Assembly (NCBI GenBank): GCA_019245115.1
Contig: JAFARZ010000077.1
Coordinates: 1-64,000 of the forward strand
Length of the DNA stretch: 64,000 nucleotides
Source of the DNA: Streptosporangiaceae bacterium
GTDB lineage: Bacteria; Actinomycetota; Actinomycetes; Streptosporangiales; Streptosporangiaceae
Direction of reading: 5' to 3'
Under the pieces are notes generated by a model. That model was not told the origin of the DNA. It saw only the letters and a list, made by a program, of their open reading frames with translations, and did no database searches. Positions 27,495 through 34,257 of the stretch are shown here, piece by piece. The first letter of the stretch is position 1, and each line of letters starts with the position of its first letter. Made by a program: the position numbers and the translations under genes.

Positions 27495-28415
27495 TCACCT
27501 CCCCCTCAGATAGGCCTTGGCCAGCTCTTTCAGCGTCGTGCGCTTACCCGGCTTCGGCGTGCTGGTGAGCACGTCGTGGCCGTGACCTTCGATGGCGGCC
27601 AGCGCCGCCCGGCCGCCGGCCACATAGCCGGCCACCGCGAGACGCGCCGCGCCGCGGAGCGTCCCGACCAGCGGCGCGCCATCATCCAGCAGCTGGCTCG
27701 CCCGGTCGACTTCGAAGCTGATCAGTCGTTTCACGTTGTCGCCGGCGTGCGGCTGGGCAAGGTCCGCCTCGGTGCAGCCGAACCGGACCAGGTCCTCCTG
27801 GGGCAGATAGATCCGGCCGTTAGCGAGGTCTTCGGCGACGTCCTGCCAGTGCTCCACCAACTGCAACGCGGTGCAGATGTTATCGGAGAGGGCGATGCGT
27901 TCCGCGGTGGCGGCGCCGAAGATATAGAGCACGACCTGGCCGACCGGATTGGCGGACAGGGCGCAGTATCGCACCAGGTCTTCGTAGACCGGATAGCGGA
28001 CGACCATCTGGTCCTGGCGGTTGGCCTGGATGAGCGCGCGCAGCGGCTGATCCGGAACGCCGCACGCCTTGACGGTTTCCGCCATGGGGCGCAGTGCCGG
28101 GGTACGGGGCTCCTCGCCGGCGTAGATGCGGTCGACGTCGGCCTCGAGGTCGTCGAGGAGCTTCAATCGCGCGGTCGCCGTGTCCTGTCCGGCTACCTGG
28201 GCCTGGTCGCCAAGATCGTCGGTCAAGCGGGCGAAACAATACAGCGCGAACAGATGCTGCCGGTACCGGGCGGGGAGCGCCCGGAGCGCGACCGGGAAGT
28301 TCTCGCCGGAGGCGTTGACGAGGACATCATCGGCACGGGTCACCGACGGACGGACTAGTTCGCGCTCATCTTCGCGCTCATCCGGCCGTTCCGCATCACG
28401 AGTTCCCCCTACCAC
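27495..28415 (-). CDS. hpnC: Hydroxysqualene synthase (HpnC)
   Basis: This squalene/phytoene synthase-family enzyme converts presqualene diphosphate to hydroxysqualene. The motifs RLTDDLGDQA and LVEHWQDVAEDLANGRIYLP are present. An open frame extends to 28619, but that stretch contains operator-like repeats and no family similarity. GTG at 28415 (306 residues) is therefore chosen; translation may also begin slightly later, before SGENFPVALRAL. It is the first gene of the seven-gene hopanoid operon. Confidence 0.9.
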   Translation of the reverse strand: MVGGTRDAERPDEREDERELVRPSVTRADDVLVNASGENFPVALRALPARYRQHLFALYCFARLTDDLGDQAQVAGQDTATARLKLLDDLEADVDRIYAGEEPRTPALRPMAETVKACGVPDQPLRALIQANRQDQMVVRYPVYEDLVRYCALSANPVGQVVLYIFGAATAERIALSDNICTALQLVEHWQDVAEDLANGRIYLPQEDLVRFGCTEADLAQPHAGDNVKRLISFEVDRASQLLDDGAPLVGTLRGAARLAVAGYVAGGRAALAAIEGHGHDVLTSTPKPGKRTTLKELAKAYLRGR

Positions 28416-28456
28416 GGAGCCTATTTTCCCCGGCTCGCGCAAATAATTGCAAACAA

Positions 28457-28627
28457 TGACGCGCACGTCACATGACGGTCGCGTCGGTAAACCGGTGCTT
28501 GCGACGGGCCGTCCACGGTCCGTATCGCCGCAGCTCACAGACGGTAAAAATAGATTGCACCGATGAACATCGTTATGGTACATAATGCGCCTGACATGAA
28601 CGTCAGTAATGACTGACACGAGCGTCA
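28457..28627 (-). promoter_or_regulatory. Three TGAC-N6-GTCA operator-like sites upstream of hpnC
   Basis: TGACGCGCACGTCA lies at 28457-28470, TGACATGAACGTCA at 28592-28605 and TGACACGAGCGTCA at 28614-28627. All fit TGAC-N5-CGTCA. The two distal sites are 22 bases apart, about two helical turns, and lie in an A/T-richer stretch likely to contain the promoter. The spacing and form suit a dimeric regulator such as a TetR-family protein, but none is encoded next to the operon. The promoter itself is not clear enough to place. Confidence 0.62.
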
Positions 28628-28689
28628 GTTAAACCCCCGAAAGCGCGGGCCCCGCCAATGCGTGATTTACAGTCCGGTAACAATACGGG

Positions 28690-29784
28690 CTACGTGCGCC
28701 AGATGAGCACGAGCGCGCAGTCGTCGGCTCCGCCCATCTCGCGCTGCATGGCCGTCACCAGGGCCGGCGCGCCGGTCTGGAAACCGGTAGCCACCATGCG
28801 TTCGGCTTCACCGAGAAGGCGGTCGGTGCCCGCGTCGATGTCGAGGCCGGCCGATTCCACCATGCCGTCGGTGTACAACAGCAACGCGTCCCCGCGCTGG
28901 AGGACGCCGCGCTCGGAACTGGTGGGCACCGTGGACATGTCGTCCACCACGCCGAGGACGATCCCGTGAGCCTGGGTGATTCGCCACCGTCCGCTCGCGG
29001 CGTCATAGTGCACGGCCGGCGGATGCCCCGCCGAGTCGATCACGTACTCCCCCGAGATCAGGTCGAGGGAAAGATGTACCGCTGTGACGAAACCCTCCGT
29101 GGCCGGGCCGCGGCGCAGGTAGGCGTTGCAAGATTGCAGGAACTGCTCGCGCGGCACCGAGCCGAGCAGCCCGCCGAACGCGCCGGACAGTAGCAGCGCC
29201 CTGGTGCCGGCGTCGATGCCCTTACCAGACACGTCGACCAGTGCGACCTCAAGGGTCTTGAGGTCGCACGCCGACACCACGAAGTCGCCTCCGAACGAGG
29301 ACCCGCCGGCCGGTTTCAGCACCACCGAGGAACCCCAGCCGTCGCCGAGATCGGGCAGCCGGCCCTGGGCCCGGATGCGGTCTCTCAGGTCGAGCAGCAT
29401 CTGGTCACCGCGCCAGCCCTGGACGCCAAGCTTCTCCCTGGTCCGGGCCAGCACGTCGGCGAACACCGCGGTCACCACGATCGTGGCCACAATGCCCGCG
29501 CCGGCCTTGTCATCCGCCACGTCGTACGCGATCGCGGCGGCAACCACGATGAAGTAGATCCGCAGCGCTCGCGGCCACAACAGCAGGCCGCCCACGAGGA
29601 TCGGCAGGATCATCACGCCCGGTGAGAACCACCACACCGAGACGTGCACTGCCGCCACTCCGATCGCCACCGTCGCCAGGCACAGCACGAGCGCCAGCCG
29701 CCGGTTCCTGGTGATGAACTGGCGACGCAACTGGATGCGCGTCGTACGTGTTGCACGCCGCAGGCGCGGAGGGACGGAGAACAT
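28690..29784 (-). CDS. Membrane-anchored SpoIIE-type PP2C phosphatase
   Basis: The 364-residue protein has about three to four membrane helices in residues 30-115, then a SpoIIE/RsbU-type PP2C phosphatase. Phosphatase motifs include SFGGDFV, ALVDVSGKGIDA, YTDGMVES and GGADDCALVLI, which hold the metal-binding Asp residues. Such proteins dephosphorylate anti-anti-sigma factors and so control alternative sigma factors. No anti-sigma partner is encoded nearby. It diverges from the Eis-like gene. Confidence 0.9.
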   Translation of the reverse strand: MFSVPPRLRRATRTTRIQLRRQFITRNRRLALVLCLATVAIGVAAVHVSVWWFSPGVMILPILVGGLLLWPRALRIYFIVVAAAIAYDVADDKAGAGIVATIVVTAVFADVLARTREKLGVQGWRGDQMLLDLRDRIRAQGRLPDLGDGWGSSVVLKPAGGSSFGGDFVVSACDLKTLEVALVDVSGKGIDAGTRALLLSGAFGGLLGSVPREQFLQSCNAYLRRGPATEGFVTAVHLSLDLISGEYVIDSAGHPPAVHYDAASGRWRITQAHGIVLGVVDDMSTVPTSSERGVLQRGDALLLYTDGMVESAGLDIDAGTDRLLGEAERMVATGFQTGAPALVTAMQREMGGADDCALVLIWRT

Positions 29785-29879
29785 GATGGGCGAACTCTAT
29801 TCGACCTGGCGTCACCGGGGATAAGAGCCGCCTGAGAATTCAGTCGCCGTCACCGCTCCGTAGGGGGTAGGAACGCTCT

Positions 29880-31211
29880 ATGAGCGCAGACCCGGGCCCC
29901 TATCCGATACGGCCGATCGCCGAAGACGAGTTCGATCACGGCCATCTGGTCGACCAGCACGCCTTCCATGGCTCGCCGCTGACGGCGGGCGATCGCGAGC
30001 AGGTGCTGTCCAGGTTCGAGTTCGACCGCAGCCTCGCGGCCATCGACCCGGATTCGGGAACACCGGCCGGCATCACCAGCATCTACAGCTTCCAGCTGAC
30101 CGTCCCCGGGGCGACGTTGCCGGCGGCGGGGGTCACTTTCGTGGGAGTGCTGCCCTCGCATCGGCGCCGCGGTGTCCTGCGCAGCCTGATGCATCGGCAG
30201 CTTGCCGACATCAGTTCGGCTGGCCGGGAGCCGCTCGCGGTGCTCTGGGCCTCCGAGGCCGGAATCTACGGCAGATACGGCTACGGGCGGGCTTCCTGGC
30301 ACCTGGCTTTCACGGTACGGCGCGGCGAAGCGACGATGACGCCCGCCGCGTCGGGCCTGGCCAGCGGCCTGCGGCCGCGCCTGGTGGCACCGGCAGACGT
30401 CCGCCCGGAGCTGGCCAAGGTGTACGACTCGGTGCTGCCGTCACGGCCGGGCTTCTTCGCGCGTAGCGACTCGTGGTGGCAGAGGCTGCTGCACGACCCT
30501 CCGGAGGAGCGCAGGGGAGCGAGCCCGCTGCGCTGCGCCCTCGCCGAAGACGAGAGCGGCCCGCGTGGCTACGCGCTGTACTCCGGCCTGTCCCGCTGGG
30601 AGGACGAGACGTTCCTGCCGGACAGCGCGCTGACCGTGCGGGAGCTTGTGGCGGCCGACCCGGCCGCCAGCGCCGCGCTCTGGTCCGACCTGCTGAGCAG
30701 GGACCTGACCACGGAGTTCCGTGCCGCACTGCGGCCCGTGGATGACCCGCTGTTGTCGCATCTCGCCGATCCGCGGCGAGCGCGGCCGCAGCTCAGCGAC
30801 GGCCTATGGGTACGGCTGATAGACGTCGGCGCGGCGCTGGCTGGACGGCGTTACGCGTGCCCGGTCGACGTGGTGATCGAGGTGCGCGATCCGGTGCTGC
30901 CCGGCAACGCGGGACGCTGGCGGCTGCGGACCTATGCGGACGGGCTGGCGGCCGCCGGGGGCGGGCTGGCGGGCGCCGGGGCCGGGGCCGGGCTCGCGGG
31001 CGCCGGGCTCGCGGCTGCCTGCGAGCGTGTTTCGGACCCCGCCGACGTGGCTCTCGATATAGCCGAACTCGGCGCTGTATATCTCGGCGGCACACGGCTC
31101 GGCGCGCTGGCCGAGGCCGACCTGGTCAGCGAGCTGCGACCGGGCGCGGTGCGGCAGCTTACCGCGGCCATGGCCTGGGATCCGGCCCCCTGGTGCCCGA
31201 TGATCTTCTGA
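29880..31211 (+). CDS. Eis-like GNAT N-acetyltransferase
   Basis: This 443-residue protein has the Eis architecture: two GNAT folds followed by an SCP2-like domain. The acetyl-CoA loop is VGVLPSHRRRGVLRSLM (about residues 88-104). The chain ends in WCPMIF; in Eis proteins the C-terminal carboxylate takes part in catalysis. In mycobacteria Eis acetylates aminoglycosides and other amines; the substrate here is unknown. A Gly/Ala-rich insertion (GAGAGAGLAGAGLAA, residues about 360-380) arises from GC-rich slippage. AGGAAC precedes the ATG. A 21-base duplication of the last codons follows the stop. Confidence 0.9.
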   Translation: MSADPGPYPIRPIAEDEFDHGHLVDQHAFHGSPLTAGDREQVLSRFEFDRSLAAIDPDSGTPAGITSIYSFQLTVPGATLPAAGVTFVGVLPSHRRRGVLRSLMHRQLADISSAGREPLAVLWASEAGIYGRYGYGRASWHLAFTVRRGEATMTPAASGLASGLRPRLVAPADVRPELAKVYDSVLPSRPGFFARSDSWWQRLLHDPPEERRGASPLRCALAEDESGPRGYALYSGLSRWEDETFLPDSALTVRELVAADPAASAALWSDLLSRDLTTEFRAALRPVDDPLLSHLADPRRARPQLSDGLWVRLIDVGAALAGRRYACPVDVVIEVRDPVLPGNAGRWRLRTYADGLAAAGGGLAGAGAGAGLAGAGLAAACERVSDPADVALDIAELGAVYLGGTRLGALAEADLVSELRPGAVRQLTAAMAWDPAPWCPMIF

Positions 31212-31268
31212 GAGGCCCTGATGATCTTCTGAGAGGCTCCGCGGGGTCTCTAACACGCGTAAGTCGTG

Positions 31269-31670
31269 CGCCGGGATGTCCCGCGCGTTGCGGAGGGGGG
31301 AGAAGAACACCCACCAGCCGGCCGCCCACGATCCAGCGAAGGCGATCCAGACGGCGGGGCGGATGCCGAGGGCCGCCCCGAGCGCGCCGCCTATCACGCC
31401 GCCGAGCGGGATCGTGCCCCAGACGATCCAGCGCGTGGCGGCGTTCATCCGGCCGAGCAGGCGCGGCGGGCACACCGTCTGGCGGTAGCTGACCTGCGCG
31501 ACGTTGTACACCACCGCGCTGAACGATGCCGCGGCGAAGCCCAGCGGGAATGCGACCACCCGCCAGCCGGGCTCGGCCAGCGGGACGAGTAGCTGCGGCA
31601 GCCCGAACACGAGCATCGAGAACCAGATGATCCGCGCCGAGCCGATCCGCCGGCTCAGCCGGCCGGCGCC
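31269..31670 (-). pseudogene. C-terminal fragment of an MFS transporter
   Basis: About 130 codons match the last four helices of a major facilitator transporter, including RLSRRIGSARIIW, PRLLGRMNAATRWIVWGTIPLG and a final hydrophobic stretch ending SPLRNARDIPA. The eight or so upstream helices are missing and are replaced by a 15-bp tandem repeat (31730-31830). The original stop is also lost: the frame runs antisense through the end of the Eis-like gene to 30804. It is a decayed gene. It may be a vestige of the kind of transporter encoded intact at 50042. Confidence 0.72.
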
Positions 31671-31729
31671 GGAGACTCGCCGGCGGGAGAGGGGCTGGCC
31701 GGAGGCGGGCCGACTGGAAGCGGGCCCGT

Positions 31730-31830
31730 CCGTGTGGGGCCTGCCGGGGTGGGGCCGGCTGGCGTGGGGCCTGCTGGTGTGGGGCCTGCTGGTGTGGGGC
31801 CTGCTGGAGGCGGGCCGGCCGGAGGCGGGC
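31730..31830. repeat. 15-bp tandem repeat array
   Basis: Units close to GTGTGGGGCCTGCTG (plus strand) repeat with a 15-base period about six or seven times with decay. On the minus strand they read as a Pro-Ala-Gly repeat in a 102-codon open frame (31963-31655). The array sits where the missing 5' part of the MFS fragment should be. I regard the frame as non-genic because it consists almost only of the repeat. Confidence 0.75.
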
Positions 31831-32025
31831 CCGCTGGTGTGGTGGCATGGGGCTCGCCTGCCATCTCCATAGTCCGACTCTGCTGGGTTTCCAGGCGTTC
31901 GTCCACTTTTACAGCCACCGCTCGCCGGCCTACCGTAAAGGCAGGAGGTGGTGAAGGTGTCACTATCCGTATCGACTGGGCTGCTGGGAGAAGGCGCTGG
32001 CTGGCAGGGTCGAGGCCGATGAATT

Positions 32026-32264
32026 CGTATCGTGAGCGGCCTGCCGGTTTTGCCGGGATACGGTCGTTATGTGGATGGCGGTTACACGGGACGATGCGGA
32101 AGAAAAGAGCCTCGCGGAGAAAGGGGCGCCGCTTTCCGGCGCCTTTTCTTCCGGAGGGCTCCTATCTTCCACGAAGTGGTTGGCCGATGCGTCCGGCTAT
32201 GTGGTGATACGCGTAGCTCACCAGGCTGGCGCGGCGTTCCAGCGAAGGTGATATAGCCGACATG
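32026..32264 (+). repeat. Dispersed repeat with long hairpin (copy 3)
   Basis: This block matches 13682-13920 over most of its length: a TATCGTGAGCGG unit, then GGGATACGGTCGTTATGTG, a GACGATGCGG segment, the long hairpin and TCACCAGGCTGGCG. The hairpin (32107-32161) pairs GAGCC...AAAGGGGCGCC with GGCGCCTTTTCTTCC...GGCTC. Two good copies let the element be bounded at about 230-240 bases. No gene is found between 31671 and 32475; the stretch holds this element, the 15-bp array and short repeats (CATCGGCGCACCGG near 32345-32405). Confidence 0.72.
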
Positions 32265-32475
32265 TCGGGAACGTGTGCTATTTGGGAATGCTCCCAGAAC
32301 GGGGATAACGTCCGCGTTAATCGAGCGGCGGGCCACTGGCGGCAGCCATCGGCGCACCGGCCATCGCGCACCGGCCATCGGCGGACTGGCCATCGGCGCA
32401 CCGGTCTAGCCGGACAGATGGGATAGCGGAACATATCGGACAGCCGGACGATATCGAACAAGAGGTGGCGAGAGC

Positions 32476-32949
32476 TTGAAGCTGACCGTGAACTCGGCGA
32501 TGCGGGCCCGCGACGTGTCCCGGCCATATGCGGAGCACCTAGCCGAGGCAGCCAGCGCCGAACTCCTAGCCGAAGCGGATAACGTCGCGGCCGGAGACGA
32601 GATGGCGATCCAGCCCGAGTCCCCCGGTGCGACGGCACCGAATTGGCCTGGGCCTCCGGCCACAGTGCCGAATTGGCCTGGGCCTCCGGCCACGGCGGAT
32701 GTCATGGGGCCGGATGCCAAGTCGCCATATGTCACGGCTGGAAACGCCGCGACCGCGCACGCAGACGCAGCGCACGCAGACACCGCGGACGCAGACGCAG
32801 CGCACGCAGACGCAGCGCACGCAGACGCAGCGGACGCAGACACCGTCCCGGCCGCGGACACGGACGCCGCGGCCGATGGCGCACCGCGGCCGAAGCGACC
32901 GAACCGACCGAAGCGGCACCGGCCTTACCGCAGGCGTCGCGCCAGGTGA
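32476..32949 (+). CDS. Hypothetical protein, low-complexity middle and basic C-terminus
   Basis: I do not recognise this 157-residue protein. The first 30 residues (MKLTVNSAMRARDVSRPYAE and on) look like real protein. The middle contains WPGPPAT twice and an Ala-His-Ala-Asp-Ala repeat from a 15-bp DNA repeat. The last 25 residues are Arg/Lys/Pro-rich and would bind nucleic acid or acidic partners. The TTG start has GAGGTGG seven bases upstream. A role in RNA or DNA contact is only a guess from the basic tail. Confidence 0.5.
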   Translation: MKLTVNSAMRARDVSRPYAEHLAEAASAELLAEADNVAAGDEMAIQPESPGATAPNWPGPPATVPNWPGPPATADVMGPDAKSPYVTAGNAATAHADAAHADTADADAAHADAAHADAADADTVPAADTDAAADGAPRPKRPNRPKRHRPYRRRRAR

Positions 32950-32986
32950 GCCTCCGCGGCCGGTGAGCGCCCGCAGCGGCGTGATA

Positions 32987-33460
32987 TCAGGAGCCGGGTA
33001 GCGCCGGGAGCTCGCCGGTCTTCTCGTAGTCGGCGATCATCGCGAGACGGCGGGTATGACGGGACTCGCCGGAGAAGGACGTGTTCAAAAACACCTTCGC
33101 GAAACCGAGCGCCGCGGCGGCGTCGTACATGCGCGCACCCAGGCTGAGCACGTTGGCGTCGTTGTGGAGCCGCGCCAGCTGCGCCGTCTCATCGGTCCAG
33201 GCCAGGGCGGCGCGGATTCCCGTGATCTTGTTCGCCGCGATCTGCTCACCGTTGCCGGAGCCGCCGATCACGATGCCGAGACTGCCCGGGTCGCCGGCCA
33301 CGCCCTCGGCCGCCCGCATCACGTACACCGGATAGTCGTCGTCCGGGACGTACGCCGTAGGCCCGCAATCCACCGGTTCGTGACCAGCCGACGCCAGCCA
33401 CTCGATGATGCGGGCCTTCAGCTCGAAACCCGCGTGGTCTGATCCGAGGTAAACGCGCAC
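32987..33460 (-). CDS. rpiB: Ribose-5-phosphate isomerase B
   Basis: This 157-residue enzyme interconverts ribose 5-phosphate and ribulose 5-phosphate in the pentose phosphate pathway. It has the RpiB signatures YLGSDHAGFELK and GGSGNGEQIAANK. The Glu in GNGE is the catalytic residue of the mycobacterial-type enzyme, replacing the Cys of the E. coli enzyme. HNDANVLSLGAR and RHTRRLAMI contribute to phosphate binding. The start is GTG. Confidence 0.95.
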   Translation of the reverse strand: MRVYLGSDHAGFELKARIIEWLASAGHEPVDCGPTAYVPDDDYPVYVMRAAEGVAGDPGSLGIVIGGSGNGEQIAANKITGIRAALAWTDETAQLARLHNDANVLSLGARMYDAAAALGFAKVFLNTSFSGESRHTRRLAMIADYEKTGELPALPGS

Positions 33461-33514
33461 GGGAGCAAGTCTGCCAGACCGGCCTCCGGGAACCGCATCT
33501 GGAACGGTCGGGTG

Positions 33515-34132
33515 TCAGTCGAAAATGGGATCCCGCGTCCTCGACCGCTTGAGCTCGAAGAACCCGTCGGTCCCGGCGATCAGCAGCACGCCGTCCCACA
33601 GCCTGGCCGCCGCCTCCCCACGCGGGATAGGCGAGACCACCGGCCCGAACACCGACGTCCCGTTCACCGAGATGATCGGCGTGCCGACCTCGTAGCCCAC
33701 CCGCTCAATGCCGTCGGCGTGCGAGGCCCGCAGGGCCGTGTCGAACTCCGTGGAATCCATCGCGTCCGCGAGCCCGGGCGGCAGGCCCGCCTCGGCCAGC
33801 GCCGATACCACCGTCTCCCGGTCCCTGGGCGCCTTCTCCTGGTGGATCCGCGTGCCCAGCGCGGTGTACAGCGGGCCGAGCACCTCCGGGCCGTACTGCT
33901 GCTCCGCGGCTATGCAGACCCGTACCGGTCCCCACCCGGTCTTCAGTAGCTCCCGGTAGCGTTCCGGCAGGCCCTCTTTATCCTCGTTCAGCACAGACAG
34001 GCTCATCACATGCCAGAAAGTCTGTACTGGCCGCACCTTCTCCACTTCGTGCATCCAGCGTGACGCTATCCATGCCCAGGGGCAGATAGGGTCGAACCAG
34101 AAGTCGACCCGTGTACGCTCCTGCTCGGCCAT
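33515..34132 (-). CDS. DsbA-fold protein of the mycothiol-dependent reductase (Rv2466c) type
   Basis: The 205-residue protein matches the mycobacterial mycothiol-dependent reductase family: WFDPICPWAW at the active site, HVMSLSVLNED, GWGPVRVCIAAEQ, VGTPIISVNG and a C-terminus FFELKRSRTRDP. The family's CPWC redox motif is CPWA here, so the resolving cysteine is missing and only a one-cysteine (mycothiol-mixed-disulfide) mechanism would be possible. ATG 34132 is preferred over GTG 34138 because GGGAG lies six bases upstream. It diverges from pepN. Confidence 0.88.
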   Translation of the reverse strand: MAEQERTRVDFWFDPICPWAWIASRWMHEVEKVRPVQTFWHVMSLSVLNEDKEGLPERYRELLKTGWGPVRVCIAAEQQYGPEVLGPLYTALGTRIHQEKAPRDRETVVSALAEAGLPPGLADAMDSTEFDTALRASHADGIERVGYEVGTPIISVNGTSVFGPVVSPIPRGEAAARLWDGVLLIAGTDGFFELKRSRTRDPIFD

Positions 34133-34257
34133 GTGCACTCCCTACCACGAGTAGAACTCGGCTTCGCCCGCTGCGTCAGGGCGCCGCCAGCGACAACCCC
34201 GCTGGAGCGCCAGTGATTCCGCGGGGAGCATCACAACGAACCGAAGGGGACCCGCAG

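Noticed and set aside
28416-28619. Longer HpnC start at 28619
   Set aside because: The added residues cover operator-like TGAC-N6-GTCA sites and do not resemble the family.
31655-31963. 102-residue Pro/Ala/Gly frame on the minus strand
   Set aside because: It consists almost entirely of the 15-bp tandem repeat and shows no other protein-like sequence.
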